Assembly (NCBI GenBank): GCA_950106755.1
Contig: OX467083.1
Span: forward strand, 50,110,555-50,174,554
From: Climacium dendroides
Taxonomy: Eukaryota > Streptophyta > Bryopsida > Hypnales > Climaciaceae
Direction of reading: 5' to 3'
Length of the DNA stretch: 64,000 bases
Made by a program: the position numbers and the translations under genes. Position 1 is the stretch's first letter. The number at the start of each line of letters is the position of its first letter. The notes under the pieces are model-generated. The model was given only the letters and a program-made list of their open reading frames with translations. It was not told the origin of the DNA and searched no databases. Below are positions 47,587 through 59,222 of this stretch, piece by piece.

Positions 47587-49185
47587 ATGAGAAAAAGGAC
47601 AAGAAGCGAACGAAAAGCGGAAAGGGAGAAAGAGATTCATCAAGCAGAGGGATCGGCTGCACCAAATTTGAGTGATCCGGATTTCTCGGATCCGGAGAAC
47701 CAACCAATTCCTGCACTAAGGGTTTTAAACCAGAGTACAAGACCGGTACACACACCTCAAGTTTCCGAGCACGGATCTGAACCGTAAGGAGAAGAGTCGC
47801 GGTTCAACGAGGAAGACAACATGACCTGGTTAAGGTACAAACGTTTCAAGGGAGACGGAAGCCAGGATGCGGATGAATGGGTGTGCGAGTTTGAGTCAAC
47901 CGCACTCGCCAATCAAGAGAATGAGGCGGGCCAGAGAAGAATTTTCCAAGGACTGCTAAAAGGAGAAACCCTCAAATGGTACCAAGATGTTCCGGATCTA
48001 ATCCAGAATGACTGGGACCGGATGAAGGCGGATTTCTTACAAGCTTTCCGAGAAGTAGGAGGAGAGGCTAGAGCGCTGGGACGGCTGAGCACGCTCACGA
48101 TGAAGTCAACGGAATCCGTACGAAAGTATGGGCAGAGAATAAAGGCACTAATGTAGAAGTTGACCACTGAAATCGCGCCAAACTTATAAGTGGAGTGGTA
48201 CGTGGACGGATTGCCAGAATCCATGGGATTCCTAATCCGGCAGACGTGGCCAAGGACACTGAGGGAAGCTATGGATGCTGCCGCCAACTATGAGAACTCG
48301 GCACAGTCACTCCGGAAATCCCTGAGAAGAAGCGAGAAGAAGGAGAAAGAACGGAACAAGAGGGGCAACCGGAAGTCGAAGCACCGGAAGAAGGCTTCAG
48401 ACTCGAAAAGCAGCTCTGATACATTCGGAACGGAAGCATCGGATCCGGATTCTTCCAATTCGGATGAAGAGAGAAGTATCTCACCACCTCCGCGATCATC
48501 AAGACGGAATCAGAGAGAGAAGACCACTATCAAAGTAAAAGCGGAGGATACGGATTCGAAGAAGATGATGAAAAGCATTCAGGAGTCTCTGGAGGCGATC
48601 AAGGTCAACCTCGCAGAGAACCAGAAACCAAGACGGATTGTTCCGACTTCCCGATCCAATGTCTGGTGCGGACGATGTGGAGAACCGGGTCACTACCCGA
48701 GTGAATGTCCACGGACTCCATCGAAGCAGGTTCACTATGTGTACCCGGAAGAAGAGATGTACTACACCATGGCGGAAGAGGAAGAGGAAGTTTACCAAGT
48801 TCAACCAACTTACGCACGGGGAAAAGGGATCGCTGTTCCGATCCGTTCCAACATGTTGAATCGGAACTTTTTACCTGGGTCAAGTCAAGGGATGATGATG
48901 CAGCAGCCGATGCGATCGCCCGGTTATCCGGATAGACAAGTGGTGATTTGTTATGGTTGTGGGGAACCAAGACACTATGCCAATTCCTATCCGAACAAGG
49001 GAATAGGGCAAGGTGCACCACGGGTTCTTCCCTGCCAGAACTGCCAGGAGTACGGACATCTGGAAGAACAGTGTCCGAAACCGGTTGTACCAAGGCCGAT
49101 GTATAAACAAGTGCAAATTCTTCCAAGGGAGCAAACTGCCCTCAACTACGGACACACGGCCGGCACGGAGAATCTGGAAAAATGA
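47587..49185 (+). pseudogene. gag: gag polyprotein
   Basis: The ATG at 47587 opens a single frame interrupted by stops at 47785, 48154, 48187 and 49183. It encodes the structural Gag that packages element RNA. 47821-48300 matches the Ty3/gypsy capsid domain: WLRYKRFKGDGSQDADEW, then RIFQGLLKGETLKWYQ and a long helical RMKADFLQAFRE part. A Lys/Arg/Ser-rich linker follows, then zinc knuckles. The first is CGRCGEPGHYPSEC (C-x2-C-x4-H-x4-C, intact). The second, CYGCGEPRHYANSY, has lost its last Cys. The third, CQNCQEYGHLEEQC, is intact. The first three stops lie at or next to codons that could derive from CAG or CAA. The same frame continues into protease. Confidence 0.88.
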
Positions 49186-49194
49186 CGGTGTGAA

Positions 49195-50220
49195 GTGGAG
49201 CTGCCAGATGAAGTGGAAACCATGGTAAACTGGGTAACCACCTGCAACTCCACCCGGAATGAATCGGATCAGCCGAGTAGAAGTAGTAGTAGTAGGAAAA
49301 AGCATAGGGAGAAACCGGAATCAAGTAGTGATTCCGACCCAGTCCTTGTAGAGGTGAGACCGGAACCGGATAGGGTTCAGTCTGAGGAAAGGGTGGAAAG
49401 GAATCGGATTCCGAGAGATATTAGTGCAGAAATCCGAACGGAAATTTCCAGACCGGATCCTATATCTAAACCAAAGAGGGTGAGTTTTAGTGACACCCCA
49501 GTTATTATCAATCCGGATGTGAGTATCCAGGAGTACAACATCATCCAGGATATCAAGGATCAGAAGGCGAACGTGACTATCGGTCAACTACTACACGACA
49601 ATGCGACGTACCAGAAGTTGATCCGGGAGGCGTGGACGCGGAGACGGAAGAGACGAGTGAAACTTCCATCCATTGTAGTGAACTTCACAAGACCGGAAGA
49701 TTCCGGAGCACCAGAAGTCACTGTGGAAATAGAAGGATGCTCGATTCCGCATGTGCTTATCGATGGAGGATCCGGGGTCAACTTAATGTTGGAGGAGACG
49801 GCATTTGACTTAGATTTCACCACTCTTGAAGCCACGGATCAAGTCCTTAGAATGGCGGATCAGTCTCGGGTGAATCTGGTCGGGAGATTATCGGATGTAC
49901 CAACCCGAATCGGGGGGATAGATTATCTGCTAAACTACGTGGTTATCCGAGTTAACAAAGGAAGGCCATTTCCAATGTTGCTCGGAAGACCTTGGCTATA
50001 TTCGGCCCGGGTACTCGTAGATTGGGGAGCCAAGGAGTTGGTGGTAGGCAAACCACCTATCCGTATTCCTTGGGCTACGGAGAAACATCTGGGGGAAACC
50101 AGCGACTCGGAAGGGTACACCACGGATTGGTTGGATCCGGAAGACTCTGCTCCTAGTTATTATGTGGACTCATTGGAGATCAGTCCGAGGCTAGCTATGG
50201 CTTCCCCAATGCCGTACTAG
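49195..50220 (+). pseudogene. pro: Aspartic protease region of gag-pol
   Basis: Same frame as gag. A Ser/Glu-rich linker is followed by a retropepsin-like domain of about 110 residues. Its active-site motif is HVLIDGGSGVNLM (Asp-Gly-Gly, with Gly in place of the usual Ser/Thr). The flap and C-terminal part, RMADQSRVNLVGRLSDV and FPMLLGRPWLYSARVLVDWG, match retroelement proteases (the LGRPWL signature). It ends at a TAG at 50218. The pol frame is displaced by one base here and reads on through the same point, so a single-base indel near 50205-50220 probably separated protease from RT. Confidence 0.85.
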
Positions 50221-51584
50221 AGCATGTTCCGAACGGAACCGGGGATCCGGTTGTGGAAGACCGATCGATGGGAGAGTCAAGCGTTCCACTTACAACTGAG
50301 TGGATCGCAGGACAAATCCAAACTGGAAATCTTCCGGCCAATATCCTCGGAACGGAAACGACAGAGTGGGCAGATTTAGATTCCGATCCGGAAGGAGTTC
50401 ATCCGGAAAAGATCAAACCAGTCGTTTCGCCCACAGATTACGAGAAAGTGGAAATAGACCCCGGTAAGAGTTTTTACATCAATAGGCTGTTGCAAGGAAA
50501 GAAGAGATCCAGATACAGTCAGCTGTTGAAGGAGTATCTCGACATTTTTGCTTGGGAGCCGTCCGATTTGAAGGGGATTCCCCTTCATTTAGGAGAACAC
50601 CACATCGACTTGACGGAAGGATCCATTCCGGTCCGTCAACGACAATACCGGCTCAACCCCAGGTACTCATTGATGGTGAAGGAGGAAATTAATCGGTTAT
50701 TGGAAGCTGGATTCATATATCTGGTCAACAATTCCGAGTGGGTTTCCCCTATCGTAGTGGTCCCGAAAAAGGTGGGAACGGATGGCAAAGTCAAGATCCG
50801 GGTCTGCCAGGATTTCCGGAAGTTGAACGCGGCCACAAAGAAGGATTATTTTCCTCTTCCGTTCACAGATATCATTTTGGACCAAGTGGCCGGACACGAG
50901 TGCTACAGTTTTCTGGACAGATTTTCCGGTTACAATCAAGTCTTCATCTGGTGGTGCGATCAGTTGAAGACGACATTCACAACGGAATGGGGGACTTTCG
51001 CTTTTATACGGATGCCGTTCGGATTGTGCAACGCACCTGGAACCTTCCAGCGTCTCATGATGGACATTTTCAGAGATTTTCTTCGACATTTTATTGAGGT
51101 ATTTATCGATGGCTTTGCGGTTTACAGTGACCGGAAAAGTCATTTGGAATGTTTACGGAAAACATTTGAAAGATGTCGAGAGACCAACCTAAAGTTGCAT
51201 CCGGGCAAGTGTTTTTTCGGGATGAGTTTCGGAATACTACTCGGACATGTAGTGAGCAAATTCGGATTGCAGGCGGATATGGATAAAGTCAGGGCAATGT
51301 TAACCTTACTGCCTCCAACCAACGTTAGAGAGATCCGTGGATTTCTTGGTTGTGTAAGACACTACCGCTGGTTTATTGACGGATATGCTAAGAGAGCGAT
51401 TCCTCTTATAGAACTCCTTAAGAAGGATACAGAATTTGAGTGGACCGGAATTCGGCAGCAAGCCTTTGAAAATCTCAAAATCCAGCTTACTAAAGCTTCG
51501 ATCTTGTGTGTTCTGGATTGGACGAAGGAGTTCCATGTCACCATCGATGCATCTGGTTGGTGTCTCGGATCTATTCTCTGGTAG
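50221..51584 (+). pseudogene. pol: Reverse transcriptase and start of RNase H
   Basis: The frame enters from the protease region, with no ATG near the start, and stops at TAG 51582-51584. RT motifs in order: QYRLNPRYSLMVKEEINRLL, WVSPIVVVPKK, RVCQDFRKLN, FLDRFSGYNQV (first catalytic Asp), FIRMPFGLCNAPGTFQRLM, and FIDGFAVYS. The last should contain Asp-Asp; the second Asp is Gly (GGC at 51111-51113), which would abolish polymerase activity. The RT connection (LGHVVSKFGLQ) and the start of RNase H with its first Asp (VTIDASGW) follow. The TAG falls within RNase H at a Gln position (ILW-Q-FDG), again a CAG to TAG change. Confidence 0.88.
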
Positions 51585-53270
51585 TTTGATGGAGTGAAGC
51601 ACGAGAATCCGATTTACTACGCAAGTAGGCAAATGAGTATGGCGGAGCGGAATTACACCACCATAGAACGGGAAGCATTGGCTGTGGTGTACTCTTGTAC
51701 AAAGTTCCGACATTACCTTTTGGGGTACAAGGTAATTTTTCACACGGACCATGATTCTTTAAAATACCTTGTAAACAAACCGGATTTGTCAGGCCGGATT
51801 GCTCGATGGATTTTGCTGTTACAGGAATTTAACTACGAAGTACTAGTTAAACCCGGAAAGGAAAATTCAAATGCGGATTACCTTTCCCGGCAAAAGGGAC
51901 CGGAATCCGTAGCAGATATATCTGCTGGGTTTCCGGATGAGTTTCCGGAAACTTCCTCGTTAGACGTCTTTCACCTCAATAATGAGTCTATATCGGAATA
52001 TCAAGATATCATAGATTACTTAGTGGAATCTAGATATCCGGATCAGATGAGCCGAGAGGAAAAAGAGATCTTTCAGAGAAAAGTGGCTCCTTATACCTTG
52101 ATTAGAGGAGTTCTCTTTAAGTTAGGACCGGATGACGTACTCCGGAGATGTCTAGAACTCCCGGAACAGAAGAAGGTAATCCAAGCACTTCATTCCAGAA
52201 GTTCAGGAGGACATTTTGTGTTTGTCAATATTGTCAACCGGATCCGTACAGCCGGATACTGGTGGCCAGGCTTGCACCGCGATGTGAGAAGTTATGTACG
52301 GAGTTGTGATCAGTGTCAACGGACCGGAGCACCGTCTTTCCGGAACCATTGGCCACTCACCCCAATCATTCCTTTAGCACCTTTTGAGAAATGGGGAATA
52401 GACTTTATCGGACCTATCTTTCCGGTCAGTGCACGGAAGAAGAGATACATTATCCTAGCCAAGGATTACGCGACCAAATGGGTGGAAGCCAAGGCAACTA
52501 GGAAGAACAATGCGGAAACTTCAGCGAACTTTTTATTTGAAGAAATCCTCATGCGGTTTGGGCACCCGTTGGAGTTAGTCAATGACCGGGGCACTCATTT
52601 TCTCAATGATGTCATCCTCGACCTAACAAGCAAGTATCTCATCAAACACCGGAAGACCACTCCTTACAACCCAAAGGCGAACGGATTGACGGAGCGAGTG
52701 AACGGTATCGCTGGTAAGATCCTGAACAAAATGGTTTCCGCTTACAAGACAGATTGGGACCGGAAACTGCCTTCGGCGGTGCATGCATACAACACTACGG
52801 AGAAAATCACGACCGGAAAGACACCATACTTCCTGGTCTTCGGACAAGAAGCAATGCATGGGGTGGAATTAGAAGTGGAAACATTCCGTGTAATGGCAGC
52901 TCGGAATGCCGAGTCGAGAATGGAAATACTTCCACAACTCATTGCTATTGAAGAACTGGAGGAAATCCGAGATGCAGCACTGGAGAAGACCTTGGATGTT
53001 CAAGAGAAGCGGAAGGTAATCTACGACCGGAAACTTCCGACTGACCACGGAATTCGAGAAGGAGGATTGGTCCTTCTATACGACAACTGCCACAAGGATT
53101 TTCCAGGTAAATTACATACCAGATGGATGGGACCATTCCGAGTTAATCAAGTTTTTCAGAATGGCTCCTTGCAACTGGAAACATTGCAGGGCCAATGGCT
53201 TGATACTCGGGTGAACGGATCGAGAGTAAAGAAGTATAATGCTGCTACTTCTTCCGATGATGAGGAATGA
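51585..53270 (+). pseudogene. pol: RNase H (remainder) and integrase
   Basis: Same frame as RT after the TAG. RNase H continues with YYASRQMSMAERNY, TIEREAL (Glu) and FHTDHDSL (Asp), so its active-site residues are kept. Integrase: HHCC zinc module with H200, H207, C238 and C241 (numbered from 51594), then the DDE core with WGIDFIGP (D270), VNDRGTHF (D331) and LTERVNG (E367). D331 to E367 has 35 residues between, the canonical DD35E spacing. The C-terminal GPF-type part (RWMGPFRVNQVFQNGSLQLE) is present. There is no chromodomain; the frame ends 36 bp before the 3' LTR. From 51585 to the end there is no internal stop. Confidence 0.92.
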
Positions 53271-53290
53271 TGTTCGCGGGGACGCTCACA

Positions 53291-53306
53291 GATGAGGAAG
53301 GGGTAA
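53291..53306 (+). other. Polypurine tract
   Basis: GATGAGGAAGGGGTAA lies directly before the 3' LTR start (TGTGACAAC at 53307). The purine run GAGGAAGGGG is the expected plus-strand primer. Confidence 0.8.
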
Positions 53307-56300
53307 TGTGACAACTCATATTTTTGATTTTTTTTTGTTTACCTTTTTGAGTGGAACAGAAATTAGAAATAGGTATCCGGATTCATCTAAAGGGAGAAAG
53401 ATAAATCAAAAATAGTCACAAGAGGACCTTACGGAACTAATCCGGTTTTAGGTAGAAGCGGATCGGATTAGATTTCCAACCGGATTGTATTTCCAACCGG
53501 ATTCTCCTTGACCGGATTGGAGAGAACCAGATGTCAAGAACCGGACCGGATATCCGACCGGTCATAAAGATAGTCCAGGGCGTCAGGACTATATAAAGCC
53601 TGACCCTGCCCATTTTCAGGTCTCTGGTTTTTCACGTGTTGTCGTTTCCTGTCTTAGCGCCTAAAGCTTTTCCGTTTACGGCGGCGAGGAGGGAAAGTAC
53701 AAGAGGGCCCGGTAGTGAGTGAGGGGTGTGAGACGGACAGATTGCCTCCGGGCATGAATGGGTGAGACATTGAGTGCGAGCGGATACGGAACCGTGAGAG
53801 ACTAAGAGTGTGAGCGCGCCAGGAGGTTGGTTTGCAGGTGGAGCGGAATATCAGAGTGTGAGCGCTCCCTTGTTAGGACCGTAGAGAGCGAAACCGGGTA
53901 GAGCTACCCTCATGCCGCGGCTGAACCGGAAGAGACCAAGCTCTAGCTTCCCGCCCCCGAGTGAAATAAAACTGAGAAAAGTGGTTCCGGTCATGCCGAC
54001 CAAGGAACCGGAACAGGGAGAGCTCAGGGAGGATTTATCGTCAATGGGTTGTCAGAGATTAGCCTTGAAACCTTGGGGTTTCAAAGATGAGAGGATGGTT
54101 AGGGAAATCCTGAGTGGCGTATCGAATCAATTCGATAATACCCTGAGAGGGAATCCGGTCCAATGGACCGAGGCTTTGTGGCGGGACGTATACGGATTCC
54201 GGCCGGGAGGACTCGGGCTTGCCAACCGGAAGGATGATTTCGTCCAGGGCAAGTTCGGAAGCGTCGTGAATCCGAAGGATGGCTACGCGGTAGAAGACTG
54301 TATCGATGACCGGGAGCGTCGCCTGCTCCAATTCCTTGTTCCGGTTTTGCATCTAGAAAAGCCCACTAGGGTGACCATCACCTTGGCTAACACAATCTTC
54401 GGAGCGCTGAGCGTAAACCGGAGTGTAGACTGGGGCCGGATCTTTTTCGATCTGGTGTCCCTGCTTACTATAAGAGTGGGGAGAAGTAGGGCTACCCCAC
54501 TGTGCCCTTATGTGTACCACCTCTACCAACAACAGGAACTGCTAACGGAAGTGGAGTTGAAGGTGTGGAAGGCCCAGGAGCGGACTATGAAGTACGGTGA
54601 ATCCGAGTCCGACCAAGAAGCGGATTCCGGAAACGAAACCGAGGAGGAGAAAGAAGAAGAAGAGGAAGAGGAGGAACCGTATGTCCCCTCCAAAAAGGCA
54701 GAAGACCACGCCGATCCGGAATCGAAGGACGTCTCCGGTTCAAACCCATCCGCGCAAAGAGGGGACTCCAGCCGGATCGGATGTGGCATCCGGATCGGGA
54801 ACTGGAGATCCGTTCAACGAGTTGGTTGGGACACTCTGCGGAATCCGGGCGGATTGGGAAGTTAAGAAGCGAACGCTCGGGGAGATCGCGCAATTAATTG
54901 GAGCGGAACCGGACAATCAGTTGCCGCAGCGGGTAGCTGAGAGTGTCATCAATCCGGATGAGCTCCGGAAGATGAAGGAGGAAAGCAAGCGGTAGCACGA
55001 TGAAGTGGACACCCTTAAGGCCGAACTTTTCGCCTTGCTCGAGAACGCCACCGCGACAAAGGAGATGGCGGAGGAAATGAAGAGGCTGGCCGTAGAGGTG
55101 AAGGATGTGCTCGGAGGACCCGGAGCCGCGGTCACCAAGGCGCGCCTGTTCGAAGAAGAGGTGCACAAGGACAAGAAGATATTCGGAACCAGGGTGGTGC
55201 ACATCCTCACCGATTTTGAGGAGTAGATGGAGAAGCTCCTATCCAAGGCACGAGAGTCAGCGGACCGGATCGTGGAGAGCAGCCAGAAGTTGACAGAGAT
55301 TCCGGTCCGGCTCTCTGAAATTTCTCTTCCGGACTTGTTTCTAGAAGACGTAGCTCAGGAACCGGGAAAGGACAAAACGCCCTAGTCAAGTAGGGCACAG
55401 AAGAAGACGCCCTCGACCGGACCGCAGCCGATCGATTTAGACTCCCCGGAAACTGAGGAAGATCACCCGGCTCCACCTCCGGATGGGGAACGGAACCGGA
55501 ATCTAAGTGAGGTGTTTGAATAGTTGGAGAGGCTTGACGAGAGCCCTACCATTGGATCTCAAGTGTATGAGACGGAACAAGAAGTGTTGTAAAAATAGGA
55601 ATTATAGAATAGGAACCGGAATAGAATCCGGTTAGGATTTATAGGTAGGACCAGATTGTCAGCGCCTTCAGAGGCGGAAATCATGTATTCACTTTTTGCT
55701 TTTTGTTTTTTGTATATAAAACAGTCTTTGAGCTGGAGACTGGGAGAGTTCTTTTGGCATTTCCTTGTGTACTTTCCATTGACCTGGTTTTGTGTAATTT
55801 TCCCGAGTGTTGGCAGGAGTACACGGAGTTGGAGTAAGAAGGTAGGTACGGAGGTGTTGGTAGAGTTCTCCCTTTGGTGTGTGTTTCTGGTTCTCAGTAC
55901 ATGTGAGTAGGTTATGAAGAGTTAGGAGTGGATTCCAGTGCCTTAACAACTGCAGAAGTTTAGCATTCCGGGTAAGAAAGCCGTTGATTAGGCTAGGCGG
56001 ATAGGGAAGGATTCCTTAGCTGCGCTAGAACTCTTGGGTGGGAAATCCGGTTGAGTATCCTGACTCCTGTGAGGTCATACCACCGTTGTGGGTGAACGGA
56101 AGAGCTTTTGTAGGTGTTAGAACGGACAGGTGCACTTGTAGCCACCTAACTTCGTACGGAACGGATCAACGTCAAGGTAGTTGTAGTATGAGAGGATCGT
56201 ACGGGGGATCTTTGTGTGACCTGTGATCCGGATTGCCATTCGGATTGACTGTGAAGGACCAAACCGGATCCGGGTTAGTTAGGGGATTAGCGGATAGGAG

Positions 56301-56741
56301 AGTGGGTCTTCAGCCACTATAAGTCACGGAAGGAGTGGTGGGCCTACCACTTTCAAAATCAAGCGGTGAACCCTCTGATGGTAAAACAGAGGTAAAACTA
56401 AACCAGGTACGGAAGGGTGGACCGGACCGGATCCGCCCAGGAGGGTACTTAGGACCGAAAGTTGTAGGGTCCAGAATTGAGAAGTTAGTCCAGAGACCGT
56501 GGAACTAGTAAAACCGGAAGTAGGATACAGGCCGGTCGTAGTCTTCCGGTTGGTTTTGGACGTTCCAGTTTTCAGAGGTAGTACCAGAAAGTAGAATTGA
56601 AGGGTTTAATTGGGTTTATCTCCTTGTTAGAGTTAGCTACTTTACAGGATCTCGTGGGTTCGATCTTTAAAGTCATTTTGTTATGCTCTAGGGTGATTTT
56701 TGTGAGTATAATAGGGAAATTGCTTACTCTGTGCTGCGACA
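53307..56741 (+). repeat. 3' LTR (3435 bp)
   Basis: Aligns with 44048-47468 throughout. Small insertions include a repeated ACCGGATT-rich segment near 53475-53500. TATA 1 is at 53590-53597 and TATA 2 at 55713-55720. Ends GTGCTGCGACA at 56741. Confidence 0.93.
53912..55592 (+). pseudogene. LTR-resident protein, 3' LTR copy, frameshifted, four stops
   Basis: ATG at 53912. The frame is intact through the conserved N-terminal domain and acidic tract to about 54695, where an extra A in CCAAAAAGG shifts it. The original frame continues as KRQKTTPIRNRR in the next frame, open to 54993. It then has TAG stops at 54993, 55224, 55383 and 55521, each of which is CAG in the 5' LTR copy. The final stop is TAA at 55590-55592. 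The N-terminal 250 residues are about as intact as in the 5' LTR. Domain layout as described for 44635-46305. Confidence 0.82.
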
Positions 56742-57300
56742 AACTTGCTGTCCTGGAACTTTGAATGTTCCGCTCATCAGGTTCGGCATTGTTTGTGACT
56801 TGGGAACTTCCGGAGTTGAGAATTTGGGTGGTACCGGAACCGATTTCACGTTGGACTCAGGTTCTGGTTCCGAGGCTAGCCTCAAATTCAGCTCCGTTAT
56901 CTGCATCTTGCTGGCGGAAGGCTCGGCTGGTGTCAATATCCCCCTCAATCCCTCCATTTGAGTTGCACGATCTGCTACCAACCTCCTTGGAGTACCCGAG
57001 ACAAAAGGAAGTTCCGGAAAGGTCGAGAAATCCATCGCCCGATTTGGATCGATGGTCGCTAGTAGCTGCCGGAGCTCCCCCAAAACTTGCTCTATCTTAG
57101 TAGTGAAGTCTACGAGGATGGTCACTATCTTGGTTCCGGTGATGTGGCCTTCCGATATCAGCTTCGAGTCAAACAAAGTGGCTTTTGTGATGACGTCGGC
57201 TTTGATGTCGATTGCTTCGGATAGGTTCTTGACAAGAGAGAGAGCCTCCTTCTCTTTCTCCTTTGAAGCTGCCATTTCCCCTTCTGCCCAATTCAATCGG
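56742..57300 (-). pseudogene. Fragment of another LTR-resident protein (C-terminal module)
   Basis: The minus-strand frame from 57296 has the helical module in its own version: DVITKATLFDSKLISEGHIT, TKIVTILVDFTTKIEQVLG, then a Pro/Ser/Glu-rich tail. It aligns with VTKARLFEEEV and ILTDFEEQMEK of 45840-45960, so this is a piece of a further LTR, inverted. On the left it is cut by the 3' LTR end at 56741. On the right it stops at the GC-rich tract at about 57300. The matching other half is not found at the left flank of the retrotransposon (44047), so the element did not simply insert into it. Confidence 0.65.
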
Positions 57301-57645
57301 GCCTGGAGTTGGTTCCGTTCCGCCCAGGGTTACATGGAAGTCCGGACGGACGTCCAGCGTTTACGTCCGCCGGTTCCCGAACGTCCGCCGACATAGGACG
57401 TTCTGACCATCCAACGGACGGGGAGGCGGACGGGGCGGACGGGAGGCGGACAAGAGGGCGGACGGGGAGCTGGACGACAGGGCGGACGGGGAGGGCGGAC
57501 GGAGAGAGCGGACGGGGAGCTAGACGGGAGTTGGACGGGGAGGGTGGACGGGGAGGCGGACGAGGAGGGCGGACGAGGAGGGCGGACGGGGAGGGCGGAC
57601 CGGGAGGCGGCCGGGAAGGCGGCCGGGGCAGACGGGTCGGTGTGG
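57300..57645. repeat. GC-rich GCGGAC/GGACGG tract 1
   Basis: About 340 bp built from short irregular words GGCGGACGGG, GGACGGGGAG and GGGAGCTGGAC. Similar word content recurs at 60872-61205 and 63362-63655. Long Arg/Pro-rich ORFs across it, on both strands, are artefacts of the repeat. Unlike the other two tracts it has no gene immediately to its left. Confidence 0.8.
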
Positions 57646-58144
57646 GGTCGTCCAATCGGGGCATCTGGCGGAAAATGGGATAAACTTTGGTGTAGGGATG
57701 AAACCATGATTTTTTTTTCAATTTTTGGAGAATTGCTAAAGTGGCAATATATGACAAAATAATGTTACTAAATGTTTTAGTATTCATTTATATTTTGGAT
57801 AGAATTATCTTTTCATCGACATATTTAGATGAGTTACATTTGATGTGCGCAATTTCATCCAATTTTTTTTCTTTCAAATTCGAGCAATTTGGCATTATCA
57901 TCCAATTTTTCTTCAAATTTAACCTATAGATTTGGTGCAGTCCACTTTTTTTTAGGCATTTGGGCCTTCAATTGGCCCAAGAAAACAATGGTTGATGGTT
58001 CAAACAAATTCAATCATCCAAATAACCATAGGATGTTGTAACCCCTACATGCCGAAGCCTTATTTTCAAATTTAAACTTCCTTTAATTTGCTCTAAATTG
58101 AACAAAGAGCCCACATTTTGGTAAGATGTATCAATTTTTTTGGA
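57646..58144. other. AT-rich non-coding stretch
   Basis: No supported gene. The sharp drop in GC after the tract is repeated after the tracts at 61205 and 63655. Confidence 0.45.
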
Positions 58145-58560
58145 ATTGTAACCATACAAATTCAAACTAGACTTGTTAGAGATTGCATAGGAAAAGAAAG
58201 CACAACAATATCACTTGTACAGTGAAAGATTATAACATTTGACAATGATGCTGTTAAAATCACAAAAAAAAGTTGAAGCCTTTTTGGCAAGGCAAATCTA
58301 AAATGTTGGGGACCCAAAGAATATGAGGTTAATGGGCCAAACTTGCCCAATCAATTTACAGCTTTGCAAAATTTACTCTATAATTTTTTAATATGAATTT
58401 CCAATATGAATTTTCCTCCAAGACCTACTGTATTTGAGGCTCATTTCCAAAAGCTCTTAACACAAAAGAAAAGTCAAGATTGCACAAGGTACCCTTGCAT
58501 AATATCTCTTTCAGAAAAATCATTGTCCTTTAATTGCAAGATCGGACTTCTGGAGCCAAA
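58145..58560. repeat. Dispersed AT-rich repeat, copy 1
   Basis: Aligns, same strand, with 61448-61830. Shared blocks include ACAAATTCAAACTAGAC, GAAAGCACAACAATATC, TCATTTCCAA and GGTACCCTTGCA. In both places it follows a GCGGAC tract, so tract plus this sequence form one repeated module. Confidence 0.75.
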
Positions 58561-59222
58561 AGTAGACTTCAAAAAGAATTTCCCAAAATTATTACCTCAC
58601 TAAAATGATGAAAAATAGTTAGGTTTTACTGAACTTCTAAGTTTTGCAAACACCATATTTAATATTTTGGGTCCTCAAGCATTTAGGGGGTAATTACTAT
58701 TTTTTTTTAACATCTTAATGAAGCCGACAAACTCGTTGCATTCAAAAAATTAACAACACACCATTGATACCAAACAAAAAACCATGCTTCTAGAATCTAG
58801 AAGACAATTTACAATTATACATAATACATTGTCCAATTGAATATCTTCAACCATACATGGCAAATTAAAGAATTGGAAGACCATACAATTTAAAACAAAA
58901 ACTTCCCAATCTTGCAAATACCAACTTAAAAAATCACAATTTCCATAATTGCAGGGTTTTAGACTTTTCTATGCAAAATTGCAAACCAACAATGACAAAA
59001 GATAGGGACAATTCACACACTTTAAAAATCATTATCAATTAAAATATCCTCGTCAATTACAAAGGCACATAAAAGTCCAACTACATTGGCATTCATTGGT
59101 CTTAAAAAATCAAAATGGTGCACATATGCTATGCAACTATGTAATTCGCATACATACTACATTATTACTTGGCATCTATGCATACTACCAGCCTATATAC
59201 TTATATGAACTATTCTTGAACT
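58561..59222. other. AT-rich non-coding stretch
   Basis: No supported gene; probably the 3' flank of the minus-strand kinase-like gene. Confidence 0.4.

Larger units (their letters stand above)
44048..56741 (+). mobile_element. Full-length Ty3/gypsy LTR retrotransposon with ORF-bearing LTRs
   Basis: A 12.7-kb element: 5' LTR (3421 bp), primer site, gag, protease, reverse transcriptase, RNase H, integrase, polypurine tract, 3' LTR (3435 bp). Pol order (RT-RH-IN) and motifs place it in Ty3/gypsy. There is no chromodomain and no ORF between integrase and the 3' LTR. A tRNA-Asp-type primer site is typical of the Athila/Tat branch, but clade placement needs a tree. The two LTRs differ at many sites, so insertion is not recent. 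The flanks do not match (left ATGTC, right AACTT) and belong to different elements, so one side has been deleted or recombined. Confidence 0.93.

Noticed and set aside
53270..53306. env-like or chromodomain extension after integrase
   Set aside because: Only 36 bp separate the pol stop from the 3' LTR.
57309..57707. Long Gly/Arg- and Pro/Arg-rich ORFs on both strands
   Set aside because: Products of the GCGGAC word repeat; open in several frames at once because of composition.
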